DNA of 64,000 bases from Cunninghamia lanceolata (Eukaryota; Streptophyta; Pinopsida; Cupressales; Cupressaceae): assembly GCA_027924645.1 (NCBI GenBank), contig BSBN01001017.1, positions 9,388,501-9,452,500 on the forward strand. The letters run 5' to 3'. The notes under the pieces were generated by a model, which saw only the letters and a list, made by a program, of their open reading frames with translations, did no database searches and was not told the origin of the DNA. Of the stretch, positions 46,501 to 58,104 are shown piece after piece; the first letter of the stretch is position 1; every line of letters starts with the position of its first letter. Both the position numbers and the translations under genes were made by a program.

Positions 46501-47859
46501 GAGGAAGAAATAAAGAAGTCATCATCTCCATAAAAAATAGATACACTTGCTAGAGATCAGAATGATCATCATGATGATGGTGGACAACCAGGATCCAGAG
46601 ACCAAGTTACTTCATGGCTAGAAAAAGAAATAAGCACAGAGTCCAGATTAGAGATACAGGAATTCAATGTTTCAGCGTTGTTTTCAGAGACTCTAATGAA
46701 GCCAAAGAGGAAGGCTAGGTTGACATTGACCATAAGAAGAGATCCTATTACGGGTAGAAGGACTACCTAGGTAGCCGTTCCTACAGCTGACAAAGAAAAA
46801 GGCAAGATCACTCTGGATGAATTCTAGATTAGTACAGTAGATTTGGAATTTGCCAATGAGGATCAAGAAGGCCAAGAAGGTAAAGATATAATTGATTCAT
46901 TGACCCAGAGGGTGAAGAAAGAGAAAGAGAAGAATAAGTAGCATAAAGAGCACATTGCTCAGCTGCATGCCTATATAAAAGGGTTAACTAACCCTTATGC
47001 TATTTCAAGTGATCATGCAGTCCCATTGACTGCTATTTCTCATGATGAGGTGAATAAATTAGATCTCATGAAACACGAGTCATCAATAATGAGGAAATGG
47101 ATGTTATTTGCATTTGATGGAGTGGAGGAAATAGTGAAAGCCTCATTGTAGAGGTGGAATTCTTTAAGCATCTCTAGGAGGAAGGTTGACAAGTTACAGA
47201 TGGAGACAGGAAGAAGGTCCTTTCAGTTAGAGAAAGCTTTGAGTGCTTTAGATGAAATAAAGAGGATTGATCCTCAGGTTCTCATAAAGAACTAGCTATT
47301 GAATAATAATACTACCATTTTGATTGATAAACGGTACAAAGACATCTGATTTGAATGTGAAGTGCTTCAAAGATGCAATAGCAAATTAAGAGACATTAGT
47401 ATGAAGTTGCATGACATGATGTCATATGAGGCAGAAGTCTTGGAGACCTTGGAAGGTGAAATAGAGGGAAAGATCGAGAATCAAGATGAAGAGTCTGCTA
47501 TTAAAGCTCTACATAACAATTTCTAGCTAGTAGCTGATGACCCTTTAAATCACCTAACGGAAGAAATCATGGACAAGATCATGAGGATAAAGGTCAAAGT
47601 AGAAAACTACAATGAAACATCCAGTGACAAGAGGAGTAAATTAGAGACTCTCTGAGGCAAATACCAGATACACAAACACGCCATTACCAAAGCAATAATT
47701 TAGGATGGTGGGGAAGTAGAAAAGATAGTGCAATCTTATGAAAATATCCAGACATCCATGCAGGTCCATTTACAAGGAGAAGGTCATCAGGATGATGAAG
47801 ATTTGGGAAGCGATGATCCTGATGCTCCTGATGATGGAGATGAGGAACTTGAAGGATAA
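43556..47859 (+). pseudogene. Large ORF of unit J, ~1,430 codons, decayed
   Basis: From ATG 43556 (MADKRLLRSEAK) to TAA 47859 the coding frame is continuous apart from one frameshift near 45400 and 18 premature stops. The first ~550 residues look globular, with GMWSAVGFPYSMEAPELV, VYVDLSIKGIATTFNLPLG and MTSYVVYSCAYKG. This resembles the corresponding part of the large ORF in element I and, loosely, plant mobile-domain-like proteins. The remainder is basic then acidic, rich in E, K, Q and V, with coiled-coil stretches (QRVKKEKEKNK, VETLEGEIEGKIE) and an acidic tail (DDPDAPDDGDEEL). There is no Gag, protease, RT or integrase. It lies upstream of the TATA box at 48053, so in the solo-LTR reading it is a U3-encoded protein. 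The function is unknown. Confidence 0.6.
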
Positions 47860-48052
47860 AGAGTAGATGAAGATGCATTACCAAGAAAAGACATAAGCAT
47901 CTGATACTTAAGAAAATAAGTTGTCTAGATGGTTGCCAGCTAGCAACCTGTGCCACGTGAAAAGAGTTGACTGGGTCAATTGAATATGAATCGTAGATCT
48001 TAATAGATAAATCTTGATCATAGATCAATTGTACCCACTCCCTCACCTTGAT

Positions 48053-48062
48053 CTATAAAAGG
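48053..48062 (+). promoter_or_regulatory. TATA box near the right end of unit J
   Basis: CTATAAAAGG, 194 bp after the ORF stop and about 820 bp before the right end. In a solo LTR this would be the retroelement promoter and mark the U3/R boundary. Confidence 0.45.
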
Positions 48063-48880
48063 TACAGGGATGCCTTTTTGATTCATTCAAAACTTAAATG
48101 AAATCTATTTGCTGAAATATTCAGGGCTCATTTCAAAGTTGTTGTATACATATATGTTCTTACATACTTAATGAATGAGAAGACTGTTTTGATTACAATC
48201 CATCATAAATCTTGAGTAATCAATGTATGAATTCTTGATACATGCTTTGATTTGCTGCATCCCTTGGAGTGCATATCAGCTTGCATGTGTTGTCTTCACT
48301 CCTTTCCTTTGAAGTTAGCATCGACCGTATCTAGCTATGGAATGTCCTGGTGAACATATGGTTTGATTTCTTCTCTTCATGACTGTATCTATGTGTATGT
48401 GGCTCAATGACTAAAGGTTCAACATTAATTTGAAGTATTTCTTTCAATTTCTTTCAATTTTAGAGCATTTCATCATCATAATTGCAAATAATTGACAATC
48501 TTAAGCAAACAATATAAATATGCAAACATCCCGTAGATAATTGAACATATTCATCATATTTGAAGTTAAAGCATGTCAAAAATGATAAATATCATGCAAA
48601 GATTTAAAGATAGACACAATATTTGAAGCATATCTTGTATAAAATAAATATCTATGCAACATCATTATAGGAAACATTATCTTATAGATGAGATTTACGT
48701 AAGGCCCCAAAATGGAAACAGCAACACACATCAACCTGTGAGTAACATCAGAAGATTAAGATCAAATCACCAGAGCCTTGGGATCATGAATTCTCTGAAT
48801 TCATCATATCTTTCAAGATGAATAAAGGTTAATGTGTACTTTTATTCTATTTTTGTTTATGACTAACATCATGATCAACA

Positions 48881-50965
48881 GGTCTCAACAAACACCACCC
48901 CCAACATCATCAACCCTCCATATCATTAAACCAAACAATGTCATACAACCCCAACCATCACAAAACATCAACACAACCTATGTCCCTCCACCACAACATT
49001 CTTCTACACTCCATCATACCTATCCCCATCTTATTCAACACTAACCATCACAAAACACATCTACCTATGTCCCTCCACCACAACGTTCATTGACACTAAC
49101 CTTTTTCAACACATATCTCAATCAACCTCCACCATCACAAAACACATCTACCTATGTCCCTCCACCACAAAGATCTTCCACTGTCAACCTGACCCACACC
49201 TATCCCAATCCTCAACATTCCCAAAACCAAACTTTCCAAAGCTATGTTCCACCACCACAACCAAACCCAACAAACTTTAGCTTCCCTCTACCAAATTCTT
49301 CCTTCACACCACCTCTGCAATACCAACAACATAACCCTTATCTACAACTATCACAAAGCCTACATTCTTACCTATCACCACCCCCACCTCCCCAAAATCA
49401 AAACACCCAAATCTAACCCAATCCAAACCCAACATATAACACATACGACCCTAACCAATCATACAACCCTTATAACACCAATGCCAATGGATTTCACTAC
49501 AATCTTCCATATGGGCAAAAACAACCACCTCTCAGACAACAGGAGATGTTTCCAACCCCTCCCACAACTATGGAGCTAAAAATTGCAGAGATTCAACAAC
49601 AACTAGCTGATCTAACATTTGGCAACACTAAGAAAACATTCTATTTGGAAGAAGTTTGTCCCTGTCCATTTGATCAGTCATTACCCATGATCCCTTTTCC
49701 TCACAATTTCACTATTCCTAAATTTGATAAATACAAAGGAAAAGGAGACCCAAAAGACCATCTTAGAGAATTATATCTCACTTGCTTTGAGGTCTCACAT
49801 AATGACACATATCTTATGCACCTCTTTCCTCGCAGTCTTGGAGGTCAAGCTATAGAATGGTTCTCGCACCTACCCATAGGTATCAAATCTTTTAACGAGC
49901 TTGCAGAGAAATTTTCCACCCATTTCTCCTATAACACATAACATGAAGTCTCCATAACTGACCTATGCAACAATAAATAGAAAAATGGGGAAACTCTCAT
50001 CTCCTTCCTTCAAAGATGGAGATAAATGGATAGCAAATTCCCATTCAAGATACCCAAAAAACAACTTGTTAGCATATTTGTGCAAAACCTTAACCAAGAA
50101 TTGGGTTTTCATTTGCAAATCCTTAGTGCTACAACCTTCAAAAAATTACCTACAAGGGCATCAACATTGAAAAGGCCCTCATCGCTAAAGGTGTGGTAAA
50201 AATCTTCAAAGAAACTAAAGACAATGCTCCTCAACAACAAACAAACAATAAGCCCAAGTTTCAGAACAAAAATAAAAATGTGGTCAATGATGGTGTGGTA
50301 GATTCCAAACATGTCCAAACACTACAAACACCCCTTCATCTTTCATCAAAACCAAGTCAAACTCCGCCTCAATAAAACCAACAACAACGACAACAAGAGC
50401 GACCTCAACAAGATTACCCTTCACAACGTTAATTCACTCCCTTGGGAGAGCCTGTAGAGTCTGTTCTATAGAAACTTATACACAATGGACTTGTCACCTT
50501 ACCAAATGCTCCCCCATATGGTGAACCTGTTTACAAAACCGCATGGTACAAAGATAATGAATATTGTGAGTACCATAGGACCAAAGGACACATAACCATA
50601 TCATGCATGAAACTCAAGCACATGATCCAAAACCTTATCGATAGAAAACAAATCAATTTTGATGATGGACCACCAACTCAAAACACCAACAAGGATCTCA
50701 ACATGTACAAAGAGCCATTCCCTATCCATGGTCAAGGTCTACCTCCAGATAAAGGAAAAGGTGTTAATAAAACTTTTACTTCCTATGACTCTATTATAGG
50801 ACATTTTGAAGAAAGTTGGGTGTCTACCCTCACAATCAAAGGAAAATCTACAAATTGTGTAGTAACAACTCATCGTGGTCATGTCACTCTGCGTGGTCCT
50901 ACACCACGTCTCCCAACCCATTCTAATTACAATCTTGTCAAACATCTAGGGAAAACCTCTGCATA
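48881..50965 (+). pseudogene. Gag of element H, C-terminal part
   Basis: Resumes after J with a Pro/Gln/Thr-rich region holding three to five copies of a 'PSQNTSTYVPPPQRSS'-like repeat (48940-49260). The Gag core follows at about 49640-49940 (FDKYKGKGDPKDHL, QAIEWFSHLPIGIKSFNEL). A zinc-finger-like YCEYHRTKGHITISC sits at about 50557-50600. There are several stops and frame changes; the stops after SYNT, CNNK and RWR are each one C-to-T change from Gln. It forms the particle in an active element; here it cannot be translated through. Confidence 0.7.
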
Positions 50966-51821
50966 GATCTCTTTGTTGAACCTTCTACGGTCATCACCCA
51001 CACATAAAGCTATGCTAGAAAATGCCCTACAAGAGTCTTCAATTCCTAATTACATAGTAGTTATAGATTTCCAAGCTATAATAGGTGACATTACCTCACA
51101 TTACAATGTGATCTTTTCTGAAAAGGATCTCCCATCCCACGATCCATGCCATAATGATGCCCTTCACATTGAAGTTTTCATCCATAAACAAAAGATGAAA
51201 TGCATACTCATTGATGGTGGAGCTAGTCTCAATATCTATTCTCTCAAGTTACTTAAATAGTTTGGATACTCTGAGGATCATGTTAACATTGATCAAAGCA
51301 TTACAATCAAAGGGTATGATGATGTTGAATGCCAGTTAGAAGGTGTTATCCACTTGCCTATACAAGTAGGCCCTATCATTCTTGAAACTAGGTGCCAAGT
51401 CCTTGACATTGAACTACCTTATAACATTAGCTTAGGATGCCCATGGATCCATACCATGAAAGCTATTCCCTCAACATACCATCAGTCTCTCAAATTCCCA
51501 TTTAATGGTACGGAGATCACTATTCTAGAAGATCCTAATCCCTTTGAATTTTGTCATGTCTTGCAAGGCAATTATAAGAATTCCAACCAAGTGCCAAATA
51601 ATGACAAAGCCCATGAATCTCCATTGTATGTTGGCTCTGAAAAACTAAAAAAAGCCTCTGAAGTTGACCCTAATCCTCATCCTATTCCTGAAGTTAAAGC
51701 TCACATCTGTGATATAGGCTTTGGAGAATATGATATTTCAAAATCTTGTTGTGTAGGGCGAATGCTCTTATCCCCTAAATCTTATGGCCAACCACCTATA
51801 GCCAAAGCAACTAAAAAGTAG
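50966..51821 (+). pseudogene. Retropepsin region of element H
   Basis: Aspartic protease domain with the active-site motif as CILIDGGASLNIYSL (DGG in place of DSG/DTG) near 51200. The ELPYNISLGCPWIHTMKA strand follows near 51410. A stop at about 51258 and the change at the active site make activity doubtful. It precedes the G-patch linker and RT. Confidence 0.7.
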
Positions 51822-51868
51822 CTATTCCTCCCCTAGCATCTCTAACCCAATTCCAAGAGGGAAAATTA

Positions 51869-52753
51869 TTGGCAGAGGAAACAATCAAAGACATCTCATC
51901 TTGGCTCTACAAGGAGAAAGAACTAGTCACCATTCCAGTCAAACAATATGGCAATGGCCTAAGAATTGTGAAGAACATGGGCTACAAAAGCAAAGGTGGC
52001 CTTGGGAAAAATAATCAAGGTGAAATGAAACCCATTATTGTGAAGAAGAAACTAGACAAAAAGGGGTTAGGATTTGGTAGGAAGGTACCATGCGCCTTGG
52101 ACATCGAGGGTATACTCGACGAGGTAGCACAAACTTCTCTCACAGATTTGACATCTAAAGAGGATATCATCGATGACTCTTACCTCCATATGATTGACCT
52201 ATTCACTGAATCCTTCGTATTTATGCTATCATCTATATCCTTAACATCCACCACCAGCACTGAGATTGTAACACTTGTCTACCCTGAACTTATCGATTGG
52301 GACCAACAAGGGACCCCCATTCTAGATGTATTTCCAAATGATGAAGCTATTGTAGAGTTCATGGGACTCCGGGATGGTATCCCTCTTGGTGATCACAAAC
52401 CTAGTTTTGTAATAGAACTAGAGCAAACTACTTATTTTGGTGAGAATGCCAAATCCTTCAATCGTAAAAACAAAAATAAAGAAAGATCTCTAGGTGAAAA
52501 CCATGTTGTGGCACCTCCTGATCACAAAATAGTAAAAACAAAGGACGTATCCAATGGTGAAAACCCAATTATGGCACTTGAGGATGGAGGATTTGACCTT
52601 CCCTTACCATCTAAGTATCAACAGAAATTAGCTCTCCTAGTGGAAGATTCTACGGAGATAAATCTTGGCACAGAGAAAAATCCTAGAACAAAATTCCTAG
52701 CAGCATCACTATCAGAGCAAGAGCACAAAGATCTGACCAACTTCTTCTTGTAG
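51869..52753 (+). CDS. Pol linker of element H with G-patch motif
   Basis: A 294-codon open stretch. Near its start NGLRIVKNMGYKSKGGLGK has the spacing of a G-patch domain, a glycine-rich RNA-binding or helicase-activating module found in some plant Ty3 Pol proteins. The rest is acidic and low in motifs and leads to the RT start. It is joined to the protease by a frameshift at about 51820. What the G-patch does in retrotransposition is not known to me. Confidence 0.6.
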   Translation: MAEETIKDISSWLYKEKELVTIPVKQYGNGLRIVKNMGYKSKGGLGKNNQGEMKPIIVKKKLDKKGLGFGRKVPCALDIEGILDEVAQTSLTDLTSKEDIIDDSYLHMIDLFTESFVFMLSSISLTSTTSTEIVTLVYPELIDWDQQGTPILDVFPNDEAIVEFMGLRDGIPLGDHKPSFVIELEQTTYFGENAKSFNRKNKNKERSLGENHVVAPPDHKIVKTKDVSNGENPIMALEDGGFDLPLPSKYQQKLALLVEDSTEINLGTEKNPRTKFLAASLSEQEHKDLTNFFL

Positions 52754-53640
52754 TGCACCATCAACTTTGCGTGGACCTATGCCAATATGCCAGGGTTAGA
52801 TCCTTCACTAGTAGTGCACTATCTCACAGTTGACCTAACAGCTAAACCAATCAAGAAAAAGCTAAGGAAGATGCATCCACAGATAGCTCTCTTGGTAAAA
52901 GTGGAAATACAGAAGTTGCTAGAAGTCAAATTCATCAAGCCTATTGATTATCCGGCATGGGCCTCAAACATTGTACCTATGTCTAAACTGAATGGGGGCA
53001 TCCGCATGTGTTCAGACTTCAAAGATCTTAACAAAGTATGTCCCAAAGATGACTTTCTATTGCCGAACATTAATCTCATAGTAGACTTGATTGCTGGTCA
53101 TGAAATGTCTTCTCTCATGGATGGATGCTTCGGCTACAATAAGATAACGATAGCAAAAGAAGATCAACATAAAACAAATTTCACTTGTCCTTGGGGTACC
53201 TATTATTGGTGCGTCATGCTGTTTGGTCTAAAGAATGTAGGGACTACTTATCAAAGAGAAACAACAGTGATATTCCATGACCTCTTTCATCACATCATGG
53301 AGGACTATGTGGATGACATACTAGAAAAATCTTCTAGGGCAGATCACATACAGGTTCTAGGACAAATCTTTGATAGACTAGAAAAATACCAAGTGAGACT
53401 CAATCCAAAGAATGTGTCTTCGGGGTAACATCAGGAAAATTGTTGGGATACATTGTATCTCATAGAGGCATCGAAGTGGATCCCACAAAAGTCAAGGCTA
53501 TAGTGGATATGCCTCCACCAAAAAATCTGAAAGCACTAAGGAGCCTTCAAGGAAGGTTACAATCTATTAGGCATTTTATCTCACAGCTAGCAGATAAATG
53601 TCAACCATTTCAACACTTACTCTGAAAGGATGTCTCATTT
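52754..53640 (+). pseudogene. Reverse transcriptase of element H
   Basis: Motifs run in order: RT opening (PGLDPSLVVHYL), KFIKPIDYPAWASNIVPM, IRMCSDFKDLNKVCPKDD, SLMDGCFGYNKI with the first catalytic Asp, and the YVDDI box near 53310. The thumb and connection continue after a frameshift at about 53425 as KLLGYIVSHRGIEVDP. Catalytic residues are kept, but stops before and after the domain and the frameshift break the polyprotein. Confidence 0.85.
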
Positions 53641-54126
53641 CGATGAGATCATAAGTGTCAAGCAACATTTGATCAGCTTAAAGAATATCTAGCTACACCT
53701 CATGTCTTGGTACCACCAGTTACCGATAGGCCTTTGATCTTGTACATCTCATCTACAACTACAGCCCTAGGGGCTCTTCTAGCACAACATGATGAGTCAA
53801 GCAAAGAGCATGCAATCTATTATATCAGTAGAACCTTGGTGGGTTATGAACTCAATTATTCACCTATGGAAAGAGCTTGTTTAGCCTTAGTGTTCTCTTC
53901 CCAAAAGTTGTGGCATTACATGATAAACCAACACACAAATCTAATAGCCAAAATTGATCCATTGAAGTATCTCCTAGCAAAAGTAGCTCTCACAGGTAGA
54001 CTAGCTATATGGGTCATGATCCTTAGTGAGTTTGACATTGAGTATGTGGATTGTAAAGCAATCAAGGGACAAGCCCTAGCAGATCAACTAGTAGAAGCAC
54101 CTATGATAGATGTACATCCTATGGTA
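53641..54126 (+). pseudogene. Gypsy-type RNase H of element H
   Basis: Follows RT with PLILYISSTTTALGALL, YISRTLVGYELNYSPMER and IKGQALADQL. The first catalytic Asp position reads Ser (ISSTT), as often seen where a second RNase H took over the role. Part of a 166-codon open stretch (53707-54207). Confidence 0.75.
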
Positions 54127-54620
54127 TCTAACTTTCCGGATGAGAATCTCTTCACTCTTTCTACCTCAGTAATGTGGAAGTTGTATTTTGATGCTTCCTA
54201 CACCTAGCATGGATTAGGGGCCAGCATCCTTTTTATCACACCACAAAATGACTATATCCCAAAGTCATATTGGCTTGCATTTCCCTGCACTAACAACATA
54301 GCTGAGTATGAAACACTCCTCATAGGTCTCAATACAACAGTCCAATGGGACATCAAAGAACTATAGGTATATGGAGACTCACAACTAGTCATTCGATAAG
54401 TCACAGATGAGTACCAAACAAAAGATGAAAAGTTGGTCCCCTACAAGCAACTAGTGGATGCCTACAAACCACACTGTTCTAGCATCACTTTTGAGTAAAT
54501 TCCAAGAGAGCATAACAAAGTTGTAGATTCTATGGCTTCTGTAGGGTCACTTATAGACATTCCTGCAAACACACAAAAATGTGAATTCTTGATGGAGCAA
54601 TTGTTGATACTAGCCGTCAA
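54127..54620 (+). pseudogene. Archaeal-type RNase H of element H
   Basis: Second RNase H: Asp in WKLYFDASYT, Glu in NIAEYETLLIGL, Asp in VYGDSQLVIR and Asp in NKVVDSMASVG are all present. Four in-frame stops (for example after SYT, KEL and IR) each read as Gln with one C-to-T change. Its place between the gypsy RNase H and integrase is the usual Tat arrangement and contrasts with element L. Confidence 0.8.
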
Positions 54621-54831
54621 TGTTCCAACTACTCAAATCATCTACAAACTTGTTGGTCCCAATTCCCCATGGTAAGAAGATATCTACGAATACCTTAAAC
54701 ATGAAACCTTTCCCTTTGATCTATTTGCCACCCAATGTAAAACCTTTATTCCTCAATACTCCCATTACACCATTCTGGGTGATACACTTTATCACTGGAG
54801 TCTCGATGGTATCCTCTTATGATGTCTTAAC

Positions 54832-55926
54832 ATGGAAGAAGCTGATGCTACCTTACAATACATACACGAAGGTGTCTATGGCACACATTCTACCAGTCCT
54901 AACCTTGCTAAGAAGATACTCCGCACAGGGTATTATTGGCCTACTATAGAACAAGATGTTTTACAGTTTACTAAGAAGTGTCTACAATGCCAGCAGCATG
55001 GCGATTTGATTCACGCACCAGCTCATGAACTACAACCTATGACTACTCCATGGCCTTTTTCACAATGGGGTCTCAACCTCATAGGACAAATCCACCCATC
55101 CTCATCCAATGGCCACAAATTTATCATTACCACCATTAAGTATCTCACGAAGTGGGTCAAAGCCATTCCCATGACTTATATCACCAGCAAGAAAATAGCC
55201 AAGTTTATCCTTAACTACCTCATTTGCTGGTATGGTATCCCCCAAGCCATTGTCACTGATAATGGGAGACCATTCAAGAATCATGATGTCCGTGTCTTAG
55301 GCACCCAATACAATATCCAACATTGCTTTTCTACTCCCTACTATCCATAGAGTAATGGCCAAGCCAAGGCTTCCAACAAAACCATTCTCAAAATCCTCAA
55401 GAAAATGATCAATGAAGCTGGTCGTGATTGGCATTTTCAACTCAATCCAACCCTATGGGCCTACCGCACTAGTATCAAAATACCAAATGGTGCCACACCC
55501 TATGCTTTAGTCTATGGCTCTAAAGTAATTCTACCTATAGAGGTCGAGATCCCATCCCTCAAAGTATCCATGCAACACTTGATTGATGGAGAGGAGTATC
55601 GCACTTCCAGATTAACTGAGCTAGAACTACTAGATGAGAGGTGCCTTGCAATGCTTAATCATCTCCATGTCTATCAAAACTACCTCTAACGTAATTATAA
55701 CAAAAACATCAAAGAAAGACAGTTTCAAGTTGGTGATCTTGTCTTACAAGAAAATTAGTGAAATCAAGCAGATCGAGAAAAGAAGGGCAAGTTTGAGCCT
55801 AATTGGTTAGGACCCTTTGTTATCATAGTAGCATATGGATTAGGGGCTTATACTTTAGCAACACTTGACGACATTCCTCTAGATGAGCCACTCAACAGTG
55901 TTCATCTCAAGAAGTTTTATGCCTAA
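54832..55926 (+). pseudogene. Integrase of element H, triad broken
   Basis: The zinc module is intact (HEGVYGTH, CLQCQ). In the core the first Asp is Asn (GLNLIGQI), the second Asp is present (TDNGRPF), and the Glu is Lys (GQAKASNK). Stops occur before SNGQ, after YQNYL and after LQEN. The C terminus GPFVI...GAYTL...PLNSVHLKKFYA ends at TAA 55926; no chromodomain is seen. Dead as written. Confidence 0.85.
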
Positions 55927-58090
55927 TCCTCATAGTATAAAAAAAACACAAAAACAAAAATAATCCATCCTATTGTGAAAACCTGGAAAATAGGTGCCTT
56001 GGATAAGTACCATAGTGAAAACCTAGAAAATAGGTGCTATGTGTAGAGTCGACACCCATCATCTATCGAGTCTTGTTCATTCCATTTTCATAATAAACTT
56101 CATCCATCCATCCATAATAAAACCATTGACCTTGTTTGCATTTCCATATCCCTATCTAAAATATCTTAGAAATTTGTCAATGTTCATCGTCATCATCCCA
56201 TGTTAGTTCTCACTTGTCCATCATCAGCTATCATATGTCAGTTATCCATTGTAACACTGCTACCTAAATGGGGGTAACCCTTTCCTTCCCCTAGGTCTAG
56301 GAATGGTTCCTTGTTCATGGTTCACAAAAACACAAACACTTTAAACACTTCCAACACTTCAAAAACAAAAACACATCAACAATCAACACAAACGAAAACA
56401 CAAAACACATCAAACCAAACCAATCAACTATCTTATACAAATTCTCACACGCTCGAAACCAGACCAAGTGTCTTATACGAGGTGTTTCATTTCTGAAACT
56501 AGATGCCTTCATCCTTGTGTTGATCTAGGGATATATCGTTACCCACAATGACAACTCTTTTCCTACATCATCAAACAAAACTAGAACTACATATCATCTC
56601 ATCTCAATCTTAAGGTACCTTGATCCCATGGATATGGGTATGTAGGCAGTCTGGAATACGAAGGAAGTATCCAATACTCAGGTACATAAGATATCATCAT
56701 TTCATCTACCCAAGCTCAAACACCTTGACCCACTCATCACTTTACCTAGAACTACATATTATCATTTTCATCTTTCATTGTAATGTGCCTTGATCTCATG
56801 GATACAAGGTATGTAGGCAGTCTGGAATACGAAAGATGTATTTAGTACTCAGGCACATACGATTCATCATTCTTCACCCATCTCAATCCATTGACATGTC
56901 ATCTTTCTAGTCTTCCATTTATCACAATCCATTCACCTTGACTTGACTAATTCAAGCAGCAAAACAACAAACAAACGCATTCTTTCAAAGCAAAAGTCCT
57001 TAAACAAACCTAAAGCACAGAAACACCTACTTGCATAGCCATCTACTGTCCTACATATCAATTGCCAACATCAGCTAAATGAATCTCAACCAAGAAACAG
57101 ATCAACACACTTGTCTTATGCAGAATCTTCCATGATCAAAACCAGACCAAGTGTCTTATACGACATGTTTCATTTCCTAAAACTAGACATTATACTTTCA
57201 ATAGATCAACACCCTTTAACGAACACATCATTCCTACAATAAGGTTGTTATCTACCCAACCAATCCAATCTATCTTGAGAAACCTCTTTAGCAAGAGAAT
57301 ATGTTGGTTGTATATTTACTTTGTAAGTCAGTTAATTTGCTTTTTGGTTTATCTTTTGTTCCTTTCCCATTACCTATTCAAGACTACCTTGATTTATCTA
57401 TATCTTGGTATGTTGCGATGCAGTATGGATTGGGGGCATAGTCATTGCTTTTGTGTGCCATGTTTGAGGAATGATCTTTAGTTTCTTTCTTAGCAGCATA
57501 TTTATCTTGTGTGAGTGTTACAACCTAGCATCTTACATATTAATATACTTCTTGCATTTATGTATTGAAGTTTATTTTATGTTCAAGACTATGGCTAATT
57601 CACATGTCCAACAAGGTTATATTATATCTAAGGGATCTAAGTTCAAACCGCTTGCTTGCAATGTCAATGTCCATGCACTCAGATATCACAGAACCTTGGT
57701 CTTTTATCCCTTGGTGGCAAACTATCCATGTGCTATATCAAAAATAGGGATTGCTCTTTATAAACATTTGTGAAACTATTGCAACAAGCTTATCCATTTA
57801 CCCATCCATCTATCCATGGCCTCATATAGTTTTTCAAGCAAAGATCTATCAATAGTCTTTCTCTCATATTCTCTTCTATCTCCACTTTTTTCTATCCACC
57901 ATTGTCTGTTTCTAACACAATCTTCTAGTCGAGCATCAACCCAGTTCTTTTGTCGCTTCCCTATATTTCCTCTCGAGGGGGCATCCTATGCCTGCTACAC
58001 AGGGGCAACTAGCTACACTAGGGCATCAAAATTGTATCATGTCTTCAACAATCATTTTCTTTGAAGCAATGCTATAAGCTACATTGCATC
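55927..58090 (+). other. 3' untranslated region of element H with repeats
   Basis: No coding signal. A 'GTGAAAACCTGGAAAATAGG' motif occurs twice near 55975-56035. A 165-bp tandem duplication spans about 56581-56910. A ~45-bp block around 'CCAGACCAAGTGTCTTATAC' occurs at 56460 and 57143. Confidence 0.6.
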
Positions 58091-58104
58091 AAAGAGGGGG
58101 AAAA
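58091..58104 (+). other. PPT of element H
   Basis: AAAGAGGGGGAAAA immediately before the 3' LTR start. Confidence 0.85.

Larger units (their letters stand above)
42076..48880 (+). mobile_element. Unit J: probable giant solo LTR carrying a large ORF
   Basis: 6805 bp, starting TGTTGTGTGG and ending GATCAACA. GGTCT flanks it on both sides (42071-42075, 48881-48885). It sits inside the gag frame of H, whose Pro/Gln-rich coding resumes immediately to the right. I found no direct repeat between its two ends and no PBS or PPT inside. Because both LTRs of a new insertion are copied from one template, a perfect TSD with TG...CA ends and no LTR pair implies a solo LTR. The first ~1 kb resembles the U3 of element L; a TATA box at 48053 followed by ~800 bp would be R-U5. 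A DNA transposon or a composite is less likely. Confidence 0.6.

Noticed and set aside
43556..47859. Reassigned genetic code (TAA/TAG read as Gln), as in some ciliates
   Set aside because: Stops also include CGA-to-TGA, frameshifts occur, and the setting is methylated plant-type LTR retrotransposons. Deamination explains all stops without a new code.
42076..48880. DNA transposon (for example a Ginger-type element with TGT...ACA ends)
   Set aside because: No terminal inverted repeat beyond five bases, no transposase, and the left end resembles a Ty3 U3. Kept only as an alternative.
48832..49579. Proline-rich extensin-like host gene
   Set aside because: It is the Gag of element H: the frame leads into a Gag core, protease and RT, and its left part lies across insertion J.
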